Source: Dichetophora obliterata
Lineage: Eukaryota > Arthropoda > Insecta > Diptera > Sciomyzidae
Length of the DNA stretch: 64,000 nucleotides
Assembly (NCBI GenBank): GCA_963920525.1
Contig: OY986436.1
Location: 27,851,318 to 27,915,317 of the forward strand
Direction: 5' to 3'
How positions within the stretch are numbered: the stretch's first letter is position 1; every line of letters starts with the position of its first letter. This document shows positions 1-10,289 of this stretch, in pieces. The notes under the pieces are model-generated. The model made no database searches. It had not been told where the DNA came from and saw only the letters and a program-made list of their open reading frames with translations. The translations under genes were made by a program, and so were the position numbers.

Positions 1-978
1 GATTCCGCGCCGGAAGAACGATTCGTCTTTTGAGGCAATCCACGAATCGACCCATTTTTTGGTATCCTCGTAAGAAGTGAAGCGCTGCTCAGCCAAGCCA
101 TGCGTCATCGATCTGAATAGGTGGTAGTCGGAAGGGGCTATGTCTGGGCTAAAAGGCGGGTGGGGTAGCACATCCCAATTCAGCGCCTCCAACGTTTCCT
201 TGACGGTTCTTGCAACATGTGGCCGTGCGTTGTCATGTTGAAAAACCACTTTGTCGTGTCTTTTGGCATATTCCGGCCGCTTAACCTTTAATGCTCGGCT
301 CAATTGCATCAATTGTTGTTGGTAGCGTTCCCCAATGATGGTTTCGTTAGGTTTTAGCAGCTCATAGTACACGACACCCTTCTGATCCCACCAAATACAC
401 AGCATAAGCTTGGCGCCATGAATATTCGGCTTGGCCCTCGATGTTGATGCATGGCCGGGTGGTCCCCACGATTTTTTTCGCTTAGGATTATCGTAATGGA
501 TCCACTTTTCATCGCCAGTGACAATACGATGCAAAAAACTCTTCCTTTTATGCCGTTGAAGCAGTTGTTCGCACATGCAAAATCGCCGTTCAACGTCTCT
601 CGGCTTCAACTGGTACGGCACCCAATTTCCTTGCTTTTGAATCATTCCCATGGCCTTCAAGCGTTTGCCGACCGTTGATAAGTCGACTCCCAATGATTCT
701 GACAATTCTTGAAGGGTTTGACACGGGTCTTCATCGAGCAAAGCCTCCAATTCCTCATCTTCAAACTTTTTCGGCTGGCCCGGACGCTCTTTGTCTTCCG
801 TATCAAAATCACCACTTTTAAACCGACGGAACCAGTACTCACAAGTAGAAATCGATGGAGCATAGTCCCCGTAAGCCTCAGTAAGCGTGCGTTGTGCTTC
901 AACTGCTTTTTTCTTCAAATGGAAGCACAAAAGTAAACCTTCCCGCAAATTGCGTTTTGTTGGAACGAAAGTCGACAT
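1..978 (-). CDS. mariner transposase, uninterrupted frame, C-terminus outside the window
   Basis: The protein would cut the element at its inverted repeats and reinsert it at TA sites in the nucleus. From the ATG at 976-978 (start MSTFVPTKR) I read 326 codons to the window edge with no stop; I checked every in-frame triplet. The N-terminal half holds the paired helix-turn-helix DNA-binding region, and residues about 110-125 contain the family's WVP linker motif (NWVPYQL). The catalytic Asp residues fall at 156 (GDEKW), 249 (HDNARPH) and 284 (SDYHLF), a DD34D triad at the same numbers as in Mos1. Judged from copy 2, 19 more residues outside the window would give 345 in total, the usual mariner length. 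Unlike copy 2 it keeps the seven-base A run near 472-478 in frame. The subfamily (mauritiana-like) is inference. Activity cannot be judged without the missing end. Confidence 0.9.
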   Translation of the reverse strand, partial: MSTFVPTKRNLREGLLLCFHLKKKAVEAQRTLTEAYGDYAPSISTCEYWFRRFKSGDFDTEDKERPGQPKKFEDEELEALLDEDPCQTLQELSESLGVDLSTVGKRLKAMGMIQKQGNWVPYQLKPRDVERRFCMCEQLLQRHKRKSFLHRIVTGDEKWIHYDNPKRKKSWGPPGHASTSRAKPNIHGAKLMLCIWWDQKGVVYYELLKPNETIIGERYQQQLMQLSRALKVKRPEYAKRHDKVVFQHDNARPHVARTVKETLEALNWDVLPHPPFSPDIAPSDYHLFRSMTHGLAEQRFTSYEDTKKWVDSWIASKDESFFRRGI

Positions 979-1151
979 GTTCACAGAGAAAAAAATATAT
1001 GTTGTTTACACTTCAGTGGAATGACACATACTGAAAAATGAAGCTTAGACAATGTGCTTTGAAATGAATATAGTCACAGGTGTGCCCGATGCGATCTATT
1101 GATAGTTACGCCATCTCTTAGAAAACCTTTAAAACTAATTCCAACCCCCAA
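1..1151 (-). mobile_element. mariner element, copy 1 (left end outside the window)
   Basis: A Tc1/mariner element on the minus strand. Its transposase 5' side ends at 1151 in an inverted repeat reading inward TTGGGGGTTGGAATTA, followed by a TA at 1152-1153 (target duplication). The first base corresponds to about position 3395 of the second copy, so about 135 bp of the 3' end lie outside the window. By eye it differs from copy 2 (3260-5202) by about eleven substitutions and two short indels over 1.15 kb, roughly 99% identity, which suggests recent activity. It carries the uninterrupted transposase frame at 1-978. Confidence 0.93.
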
Positions 1152-2284
1152 TACTAAAAGACCTTTACCACTTAAAATCTTGTTATCATAAGTTTTATTA
1201 AAAGTAAATTTTTAGTTTTTGATCCGTTTTATCCAAAAGTTAAGGAAAATGAGTTTAGATTGACAATCTACAATTACAAATTTTCTGCAATGATTTTTTC
1301 ATAACATTAAAAGAATTGCCCTATTACTAGAATTGAGTACATAAATAGCTTACACAAATATGTTAAACAAACAAACATTTAAAATTTGTATTTAAATCAT
1401 AGAAGTTCAACATAATAATTAACAAGGTCATATAGATAACTTTATTTATTTAAAATATTAATATATTAAATAAAAAGTATGTGTCGGCCGCACATGTGGC
1501 TATTTGCACAACCCACCTTTCAGTTAAAACACTACCCTTTAGCGAAGTAAAAATTATTTCAATTCTATGGTGCATTTCGGAGGACTAGTCGAGCTCCAAT
1601 GAATATCGAAAGAAAAAATAAGAAGCAACTAGAACAGACGGCAACCCTGGTAGAATTTAAGGCTTGATCTAAAAATAGCAACTGCATTATTATCATATGA
1701 TTAAGTGCTGATGAGAACGTTAAAGTTCTTACGAATTGGCTCGATCGAATCAGATAAAACTTTATACAGTGGGTTGGTCACAGCTGAAAATGTTTTTACT
1801 CCAATATAAAAATCATGTTTTTATATTTATAGCTATTTTGAGAAAACATAAAAACGATTTTTTACCTGTGCATGTAAAAAGTAATAACTAATTTTTATTA
1901 TGTACAAAGGGGGTATGTTTTATTTTAAGACCGTTAATGAATTGAATTGCTTAATGATACCAAATAATGCTCGCTAAACAGCACTGTGCTACCCACTGTG
2001 CTAGAGCCATCCACAGCCAATATCGCAAGCTTGGGATTTGTTTGAACCAGAAGCCCAAACCCAAAGGGAAACTTCCTCACTCGGCAATCTTTTAAATTTG
2101 GTTGAGGTCTTTCCGTTTGATGAAAAGTCAGAAGATGAGTCAAGAGATGTAAAGATCTAAAAAGCTTTTACTGTAATTGAAAATTATGCACCCAAAGCCA
2201 TTAGTTAAGGAGTTAATATAATGAGCTACTGGAATGAAAAAATGATCATTTATCCTTTCTTGTTTTTAGCGCACATAGTGAAAA
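1152..2284. other. AT-rich spacer without a recognisable gene
   Basis: No coding signature. Positions about 1380-1435 match, in direct orientation, the right arm of the foldback at 48350-48405 (shared core AACATAATAA, then AACAAGGTC), so this part is a dispersed repeat. Confidence 0.5.
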
Positions 2285-2286
2285 GT

Positions 2287-3035
2287 CCCTGCAGTGTAAG
2301 ACTAGTCAGCATTAAAACATGAGTAGTATTTATACTAGTCAAAACAAACTAGTTTATATTTTGTCACGATTTACTAGTTGCAAAAGTAGTTTAAACCCAA
2401 CTAGTTTTTGTCAAGTCACATTAAACCAGTTGTAAAACTAGCCAGAATCAAACTATACTACATATTATCAAAATCAACCAGTTCCAAAACCAGTTGGAGC
2501 TGGGTACCCCATTGGAACAAACTAATAATAAACAAATTAAAACATATAAAAACTAATTTAAAAACATGTAGTTGATAAACTATCTTGAATTATATTAATG
2601 CGACATATACTCTCATTTTTAAATGTTTTTATTGCAACTTTGTAGTAGATTAGAACTTAGTTTATATATACCATAAACATGGTATTTCATCAAATAGCTT
2701 TAACTTTAGCCTTTAGCTAATATTTTGTTGTAAAAATATATGTTCTTTGAACCTATGAACTATTGAAGAAATATGAATATGAACTAGTTTTAATTCGATA
2801 ATTACTATATTGGTTAGAAACTAGTCACAACCCAACTAGAATTTTACTTTACATAAAAAATGAGTTGTTAACTAGTTAAAACCTTATCTATAGTAAGACA
2901 ATTGTCTTTTCCAATGACATCACCACGTAAAAAATACCAGTCGGTTCTATGAGAATAGGACATAAATCGAACTAGTTGTTGGATATTTCCAACTAGTTGT
3001 TGACTGGTATAAATCTAGTTGATTACACTGCAGGG
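2287..3035 (+). mobile_element. MITE with CCCTGCAGTGTAA termini, copy 1 (749 bp)
   Basis: Nonautonomous element with near-perfect inverted termini CCCTGCAGTGTAA and a 2-bp target duplication GT (2285-2286 and 3036-3037). The interior has no long frame but is studded with about ten copies of the palindrome ACTAGT, often as AACTAGTT, at both ends and internally. This is the sort of repeated site a transposase could bind. An inverted, internally deleted copy lies at 3471-4126. The superfamily is not recognised; a non-TA 2-bp duplication is uncommon (some CMC-type elements have it). Confidence 0.85.
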
Positions 3036-3334
3036 GTGTTCCAGCTACACAAGTTAGTGGCGAGCCTCGGCTAGTTTTAAGTGACCTTATATATTTATTT
3101 ACTTATTATAGTAATTACAATAATTAATTATTATAATTAAAAGAAAACAAGAGCGCTAGCTGCCGGGGCTTTCGGCTCGTAAGTGACCTTAGATGTAATT
3201 TATCATCAGAAAATGTTTAAAAAAAATTTAGTTTATGAAAATGAACACATGTAGTTTTATTGGGGGTTGGAATTAATTTTAAAGGTTTTTTTCGGTTTTT
3301 GAGCATTTATTTAGAAACAACGGTACAATGTATA

Positions 3335-5028
3335 TTATTCAAAGTATTGTCCATCGTTAGCTACAACATTTTCCCATCTTTCTGGCAGCATATGGATTCC
3401 GCGCCGGAAGAACGATTCGTCTTTTGAGTCAATCCACGAATCGACCCATTTTTTGGTATCCTCGTAAGAACCCTGCAGTGTAATCAACTAGATTTATACC
3501 AGTCAACAACTAGTTGGAAATATCCAACAACTAGTTCGATTTATGTCCTATTCTCATAGAACCGACTGGTATTTTTTACGTGGTGATGTCATTGGAAAAG
3601 ACAATTGTCTTACTATAGATAAGGTTTTAACTAGTTAACAACTCATTTTTTATGTAAAGTAAAGTTCTAGTTGGGTTGTGACTAGTTTTTAACCAATATA
3701 GTAATTATCGAATTAAAACTAGTTCATAGGTTCATATTTTTTCAATAGTTCATAGGTTCAAAGAACATATATTTTTACAACAAAATATTAGCTAAAGGCT
3801 AAAGTTAAAGCTATTTGATGAAATACCATGTTTATGGTATACTACATGTTTTTAAATTAGTTTTTATATGTTTTAATTTGTTTATTATTAGTTTGTTCTA
3901 ATGGGGTACCCAGCTCCAACTGGTTTTGGAACTGGTTGATTTTGATAATATGTAGTATAGTTTGATTTTGGCTAGTTTTACAACTGGTTTAATGTGACTT
4001 GACAAAAACTAGTTGGGTTTAAACTACTTTTGCAACTAGTAAATCGTGACAAAATATAAACTAGTTTGTTTTGACTAGTATAAATACTACTCATGTTTTA
4101 ATGCTGACTAGTCTTACACTGCAGGGAAGTGAAGCGCTGCTCAGCCAAGCCATGCGTCATCGATCTGAATAGGTGGTAGACGGAAGGGGCTATGTCTGGG
4201 CTATAAGGCGGGTGGGGTAGCACATCCCAATTCAGCGCCTCCAACGTTTCCTTGACGGTTCTTGCAACATGTGGCCGTGCGTTGTCATGTTGAAAAACCA
4301 CTTTGTCGTGTCTTTTGGCATATTCCGGCCGTTTAACCTTTAATGCTCGGCTCAATTGCATCAATTGTTGTTGGTAGCGTTCCCCAGTGATGGTTTCGTT
4401 AGGTTTTAGCAGCTCGTAGTACACGACACCCTTCTGATCCCACCAAATACACAGCATAAGCTTGGCGCCATGAATATTCGGCTTGGCCCTCGATGTTGAT
4501 GCATGGCCGGGTGGTCCCCACGATTTTTCGCTTAGGATTATCGTAATGGATCCACTTTTCATCGCCAATGACAATACGATGCAAAAAACTCTTCCTTTTA
4601 TGCCGTTGAAGCAGTTGTTCGCACATGCAAAATCGCCGTTCAACGTCTCTCGGCTTCAACTGGTACGGCACCCAATTTCCTTGCTTTTGAATCATTCCCA
4701 TGGCCTTCAAGCGTTTGCCGACCGTTGATAAGTCGACTCCCAATGATTCTGACAATTCTTGAAGGGTTTGACACGGGTCTTCATCGAGCAAAGCCTCCAA
4801 TTCCTCATCTTCAAACTTTTTCGGCTGGCCCGGACGCTCTTTGTCTTCCGTATCAAAATCACCACTTTTAAACCGACGGAACCAGTACTCACAAATAGAA
4901 ATCGATGGGGCATAGTCCCCGTAAGCCTCAGTAAGCGTGCGTTGTGCTTCAACCGCTTTTTTCTTCAAATGGAAGCACAAAAGTAAACCTTCCCGCAAAT
5001 TGCGTTTTGTTGGAACGAAAGTCGACAT
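3335..5028 (-). pseudogene. mariner transposase pseudogene (copy 2)
   Basis: Starts at the ATG at 5026-5028 and ends at the TAA at 3335-3337; it would encode 345 residues if intact. Three independent defects are visible. (1) A 2-bp loss in the A run near 4525-4530 shifts the frame after NPKRK. (2) The third catalytic Asp (SDYHLF in copy 1) reads Val (SVYHLF, near 4169-4171). (3) The CCCTGCAGTG MITE splits the gene at 3471-4126. The N-terminal 180 residues are otherwise nearly identical to copy 1. It cannot make an active enzyme, though its termini could still be mobilised in trans. Confidence 0.95.
3471..4126 (-). mobile_element. MITE with CCCTGCAGTGTAA termini, copy 2 (656 bp), inside mariner
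   Basis: Same family as 2287-3035 but in inverted orientation and lacking about 95 bp of the interior. Target duplication AA at 3469-3470 and 4127-4128. The unoccupied site is preserved at the matching place in mariner copy 1 (positions about 70-80, TAAGAAGTGAAG), which shows the exact boundaries and the 2-bp duplication. Confidence 0.92.
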
Positions 5029-5204
5029 GTTCACAGAGAAAAAAAATATATGTTGTTTACACTTCAGTGGAATGACACATACTGAAAAATGAAGCTTAGA
5101 CAATGTGCTATGAAATGAATATAGTCACAGGTGTGCCCGATGCGATCTATTGATAGTTACGCCATCTCTTAGAAAACCTTTAAAACTAATTCCAACCCCC
5201 AATA

Positions 5205-6780
5205 ATAATTCTAAATAAAAAAATACTTTAAATTAATATCATTCTCACATTTTGTTCTCTTTTAATTCTGGAAGTTTAAAAAAAACGTAACTGTTTAGAA
5301 TGTCTTATAAAAGGAATTGTGAGTCGATTTTTATTCTTGAGGAAAACACTAAAAATGCTAAAACGATTTACATATCTGAAACAAAAAATTAATATCAGAA
5401 ACTGATTTCAATTACTGAACTAACTATAAAAAAAAAAAATTCAACAAATATTTGTATTTCTGAGAAAAAACAAATAAAAATCAAAAAACATTCTGTCGTC
5501 TGTTAAAAATTTGTTCAATTAGCTTTTACAAATTTTCATAAAAGTGGACTCTAAATTTGTCCGATAGTTCAACAGCTACTGCAACGTTTAAAATGTCTTT
5601 GAAACTGGTTTGTGTACATAATAAGCGTTGGTTTGTTTATATGTATATATGTATGTTTGTTTTTTTAATGTAATTTTTCGTTTCATAGATTTTCAAATCA
5701 GTTCAAAAACATAAAAACAGATTCTACAAAATTAAATAATAAACGAAAAATTCATTTAAACTTATTGATAACACTACATAAACCTTGGCCTCAAAAATTT
5801 AAAGTTAAACCCTTCGTTCAGTTTTTTTTTTTTAAATAAAGTGCGAGAATTCAATTTTTGTAAAGTTTTGCCAAAAATAGGCAAAGCTTTTCGTACCAAA
5901 GATTCTACAAAACCAAGATTCTACAAAACCAAATAATGAATGCTTAATCCTAACAGATATACTACAACATCATATAAACTCATTAGCTTAAGCATAAGAA
6001 ACATTGTTGGACGAAGTTCAACACCTTTTGAAAATGACCATTTCCAGTTCAGACAAAAAACTGCAATAGCGAATTCTTGATTTTTTTTTTATTTCAAAAT
6101 TGACCACCCCAAATGTCATCAGTTCTTATCACCATATTTATCAATGAGCTCTGCTTTATCAAAATTCATTTCAATGCTTCACTCTCCTCATTGTGTTCTA
6201 TCCATCATACACTGCACTCGCACACTTTATGTTCCACTTTGTTGCCATTATCAAGGTAATTTTCTGAATGATTAACTTTGAATACGTAATTCGGAATAAC
6301 AACAACAAGAACAACATATAGCAACACAAACAACAACGGCAACAATGACAATAATAGCAATGACAGTTACAACATACATAAACATCTTTAAACTGCAACA
6401 ACGATAACACCAACAACAACAAAAATGTGCATGTCAACACACACAAACAAGCTAAATAAACGTCGTCAATGTTTGTTCCTGAATGTTTGTTGTTCGCGTT
6501 CGGTAGCTTAATGTATAAGTTTGCTTGTATGTGTGTGTTCCTAGTCCCAGTGGGCAAACGCAGGGCTCCAAATAACTCCTAGCAGGCCATCATACGGATT
6601 TTTTAGCCCTTCTGTACTCATATCCAAGCACATTAACTTTTTTATATGAAACGAGAAAATTTTCTAGGCCTTGCTCTCTCGCGACTCTAAATAACCCTGC
6701 TAGAAGCCTTTTTTTGAGAATGCTCGTTAGAAATAAAAGCAATATAAATACCACTTGAAATAAAAAACTACTGACAATTT
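5205..6780. other. AT-rich spacer with CAA-type low complexity
   Basis: No gene recognised. At about 6295-6430 the plus strand is rich in CAA/ACAACA trinucleotides; short frames here are products of that composition. Confidence 0.5.
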
Positions 6781-6782
6781 CC

Positions 6783-6848
6783 AGATTTGAAACCACGTCC
6801 TCTCATGTGGCAGTCCGACATCTTATCCACTCGCCTACCGCAGTTGTT
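6783..6848 (-). repeat. tRNA-derived sequence (SINE-head-like remnant)
   Basis: Read on the minus strand, this has a box-A-like segment (TAGGCGAGTGGATAAGA) and, about 40 bases later, a box-B-like segment (GGTTTCAAATC), the spacing of an internal RNA polymerase III promoter in a tRNA. The acceptor arms do not pair convincingly, so a tRNA-derived SINE remnant or decayed tRNA is more likely than a working tRNA gene. Confidence 0.5.
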
Positions 6849-6897
6849 AACAAACTTAAGCTTATTTTGCAAAATTAAAAATGAAAGTCATTTTGGG

Positions 6898-6985
6898 AGC
6901 GCAGGTTTGAGACACAGCTCGGACCAAAAAATTTATTTTTGTATTTTTTTAATCTAAATTTGTTTTTATAAAATTTTTCTGTTCA
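6898..6985 (+). repeat. SINE-tail-like repeat, copy 1
   Basis: Contains GGTTTGAGACACAGCTCGG followed by an A run and a T-rich tail. It resembles 7111-7180 closely (GGTTCGAGACCCAACTC, A run, then TTTAAT and ATCTAA). The first part is like the T-arm/box B of a tRNA. No matching box A is clear. Confidence 0.4.
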
Positions 6986-7099
6986 TTTAAACATTTTTTT
7001 TTAATATTTTTGTAAAATTTCTTCATATAAAAATAAAAGAAAATACTTAGAATTTTTTCATACAAAAGTGTTCATATAATATGATATGTAATATGTTAG

Positions 7100-7180
7100 A
7101 TTTCGGAGACCTGGGTTCGAGACCCAACTCAGACAAAAAAAAATGTTTTTTTAATTGATCTAATCATTTATAATTTTTTC
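7100..7180 (+). repeat. SINE-tail-like repeat, copy 2
   Basis: Contains CTGGGTTCGAGACCC, a canonical T-arm-like sequence with pairing CTGGG/CCCA, then AACTCAGAC and an A run. Related to 6898-6985. Confidence 0.4.
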
Positions 7181-7437
7181 TTAATTTTTGTAAACATTTT
7201 TTTCATAAATACAGCGAGCATGGCAGGTATATTAATGCCAATGAAAGCATTACTACACGATTAAAAATTTTGGAATAAAATTGAAACTTTTCTGTTCCTT
7301 ATATATGACCACACCAGCTTTGGTTTTAAATCTAGTATTTGCAAAATACTGAAAAATCGTTTTAATACAGCTTTGGTTTAAAACTTAGTACAAGCTTGGA
7401 TTGAAATAAAAAAAAAAAAAAAATAACAAACACAGTC

Positions 7438-7505
7438 AGATTTGAACCAGGGACATCCAGTTTGTAAGCTCACTACGTAAACCACTAGGATATTGCGATG
7501 TACAA
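7438..7505 (-). repeat. tRNA-derived sequence (SINE-head-like remnant)
   Basis: On the minus strand this reads with a box-A-like TATCCTAGTGGTTTACG and a box-B-like GGTTCAAATCT at a tRNA-like distance. An A/T-rich homopolymer run lies next to it at about 7408-7424. Its cloverleaf is incomplete, so it is scored as SINE-like, not a tRNA gene. Confidence 0.5.
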
Positions 7506-7509
7506 AACA

Positions 7510-8095
7510 AAAGCAAAAAGTAAGCATATGAACCTAATAACCTTTTGTTGAGTTTCAGCATTACCAATATTCCTTTGGTTTAAATTTTAGTACAGAAAAG
7601 TTTTAATTATGGGTTAGTATTTGTGAAAATTTAAATTTTAAACATAAAGGTTAAAAAATATGCAGTTGTATTTTAGCTGGACTAAAATTTATTCCAAGAT
7701 TTTTAACCGTGTAGCATGACTCCTTTTGCGTAACACTAGCTAAAATGTCCACTGGGTTAGGTGTGTTTCTCGTTTCTTCGGGAGTGTGTGCGTGTATGCA
7801 CTGAACAAATTACCAACATTTGACCCGACTTTAACGACATCCCAAACAACGTTGACGACGACGACTAACTGTCTACGACAAATTCAAAATTATTAGTTTG
7901 TCTGTTTGTCGACAATTTTAAAGCAATGAAAACATTAACAACAGCAGCTCGTACTGTCTTCAACAATATTAAAAATTTGCTAGTAGCAATAGCAGCAGCA
8001 ACAGCTTGCAGACAATGTGCACAAATTATGCGATTTAATGTGTTTGAAATGATGGCTTTCTGGCCAATTATTTGTACACTAAAATACTAAAGGCC
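7510..8095. other. Spacer without a recognisable gene
   Basis: Contains short GACGAC and CAGCAG-type trinucleotide runs at about 7855-8005 and nothing else I can support. Confidence 0.4.
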
Positions 8096-8650
8096 CAACT
8101 AAAGTTCTGCCCTAAGTCTTGAAAACGCAAACCTACAAATGCGAGTTGGTGGACTAGCGACCTAAAAAAGAGGCAATCAGAGGTCAGAAAACTTCACCGG
8201 AAAGCTATTTTAAGCAAATTTGTGCAAGACTGGACAATATACAGATCTACATTAAATGCCTATACAAAGGAAGTAAGAATAAGAGTCAGCCACGTAGACG
8301 TAGTGGCAACTAGCGTGGAAACCAGATCATCAAAACTGATCCTCTGTTCCGCGTAAATGCCCTATGGCAGAACATGCTAACACAAACAGGACATTCCTAG
8401 TCATCGGTTGTGACGCAAACGCCCATCACTCGCAATGAGGCAGCACGAACATCAACAAAAGAGGTGAGCCCATTTTCGAATTTATCATTACCACAGGCCT
8501 TATTCTATGTTTAGGGGCAATAAGCCAACTTTTCAGAATAGAGTCAGGGAAGATATAATTGGTCTTACTTTAGCGAGCAATTCAGAACAGGCTAAAGTCG
8601 ATAATTGGGAGGTTTCACAAAATTAGTCGTTTTCCGACCACTTTAGCATC
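8096..8650 (+). pseudogene. Shuffled LOA-type LINE fragments (linker, then endonuclease)
   Basis: Two pieces of one LINE family in non-native order. 8100-8290 encodes the endonuclease-RT linker (SDLKKRQSEVRKLHRKA), matching 10460-10650 of the neighbouring element at high identity. 8290-8650 encodes the end of an APE-type endonuclease: VIGCDANAHHS, then GSTNINKRGE, then a SFSDHFSI segment with the conserved SDH. In an intact LINE the endonuclease precedes the linker. Several stops are present (for example after ANAHHSQ). The fragment abuts an RT of a different LINE at about 8650. Confidence 0.75.
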
Positions 8651-10077
8651 CTCTAGCGCTGGACCAGATGGAATTCCTGCCGCAGTGTTAAAACAATGCG
8701 GCTCCGTTTTGTGTCAGCCTCTCTCGTTACTTTTTAATAAATCAATTAATGAAAGTAATTTTCCTCTTTTTTGGAAAAAATCTTATATCAGTCCTATTTA
8801 CAAAAAAGGTTGCAGGAACGACGTCACTAATTATAGGCCTATCGCTAAATTGTCTTCGATTCCTAAACTTTTTGAGCGAATAGTGTACGATCGAGTGAAA
8901 ATTCACTGTGGGCAAGTCATGACAACTCGTCAGCATGGTTTTGTTACTGGCAGATCCACTGTGTCTAATCTCCTTGATTTCACTACATTCTGCTTAAAAT
9001 CTATTGATTCTGGTAGCCAGGTAGATTGTATTTACACTGATTTTTTTTTACACTGATAAATTACCACATAATCTAATTTTATTTAAACTTAAATATACTT
9101 TGATGGAGCGATCTTATCAAATACGGTTCCGAGGCGTGTTGTCTTCTGAATTTGTTGCAGAATCGGGTGTTCCTCAAGGAAGCCACCTGGGCCCACTTCT
9201 GTTTATTTTGGCAATTAATGATGTTACCCACGTCATTAAATACTCTCATTTGCTTATTTATGCAGATGATATGAAAATATACAGACCAATTGATTCTAAT
9301 GACAATTCAGACCTGCTCCAGTCAGACTTGAACTCCTTTGAGGTTTGGTGTTCTAAAAATAACATGTTTTTAAATCCAGATAAATGCCAAACTATGACCT
9401 TTTCGCGTAAAAGGAACAATTTTATTTTTGATTACAAAATTAAAGATACTGCTTTAAGTCGTGTAACTACCGTCAAAGACCTTGGTATATGCATGGATTC
9501 TAAATTGTCGTTTAACATGCATATTGATACAATTTGTAAAAAAGCGTCTTCTATGCTTGGTTTTATAAAACGGTGGGCCAAAGAGTTTGATAGCTTAATA
9601 ACAACTACAACTCTGTATTATTCAATCGTGCGTCCTCACTTGGAGTACGCAAGTCAAGTATGGTCCCCACATTACAATGTGCATGTTTATCGTATAGAAA
9701 GAATTCAAAAACGTTTTGTTCGGTTTGCTCTAAGAGGCTTGAGTGGAACTGACACATTTAACCTTCTTCCATATGAGGATCGTTTGAAATTATTAAAAAT
9801 GCAATCTTTAAGTGAGAGAAGAAAATCTGCTGATATCGTCTACTTACACCAACTCATTACTGGTGTATTCGACTCTCCAGAGCTTCTTTCTCTTATAAAT
9901 TTTAACACTAACCGTAGAAGCAGTAGAAACTCTAACAACTTGATTTATTTACCATTTAGTAGAACAAATTATATGTTAACTGCTCCATTAAATCGCATGA
10001 GTACCTTTGTTAACAACTGTAACGTGCTTGATGTTAACTTGTCGAAAGGTCAACTCAAAAGTAGATTAAAAAAGTAG
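8651..10077 (+). pseudogene. CR1/Jockey-type LINE reverse transcriptase, broken
   Basis: Reverse transcriptase of a non-LTR retrotransposon, which would copy its RNA at a nicked target. The first part (8651-9056) carries SSAGPDGIP, YRPIAKLSSIPKLFERIV and QHGFVTGRSTVSNL. At about 9040-9055 a small deletion and frameshift remove the SKAFD core with the first catalytic Asp. From about 9053 a second frame continues through DKLPHNLILFKL, SGVPQGSHLGPLLFI, the catalytic YADDMKIY (about 9258-9281), the thumb and the C-terminal domain to a stop at 10077. That second frame (about 340 residues) is unbroken. Ends are not defined. The 3' flank to about 10270 is untranslated tail or spacer. Confidence 0.85.
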
Positions 10078-10289
10078 GTTAGTTGTTATGTCTTGTGTTG
10101 TCCCTGAGCCCAACTCATATTATGGTGGGTAAATTTTTCTCCCTTTTGGTTTTTTATTGGACCACTTTTATCGATATCTTTGAGGTATTTCAATGATATT
10201 GGATTGGTTCTTAAAATGATCTATTGTGGAGAAAGTGTGAAAAAGCTGTAAGAGCTGAACTCTATTGTTATTGCATGTTTCTTTACCAT

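Larger units (their letters stand above)
3260..5202 (-). mobile_element. mariner element, copy 2, split by a MITE
   Basis: Complete mariner between inverted repeats (TTGGGGGTTGGAATTA at 3260; its complement ending at 5202) and TA duplications at 3258-3259 and 5203-5204. Without the 656-bp MITE at 3471-4126 and its 2-bp duplication the element is about 1.285 kb, the normal mariner size. The transposase is on the minus strand and defective. Confidence 0.95.

Noticed and set aside
354..902. Frames of 75-81 residues antisense or out of phase to the mariner transposase
   Set aside because: They overlap the true transposase frame at 1-978 and match no family; the same shadows recur in copy 2.
4098..4643. 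A separate 181-residue protein over mariner copy 2
   Set aside because: It is the downstream part of the same transposase after the 2-bp frameshift and runs into MITE sequence at its end.
7438..7505. Functional tRNA gene
   Set aside because: Box A and B are present but I could not pair an acceptor stem and anticodon arm convincingly; SINE remnant preferred.
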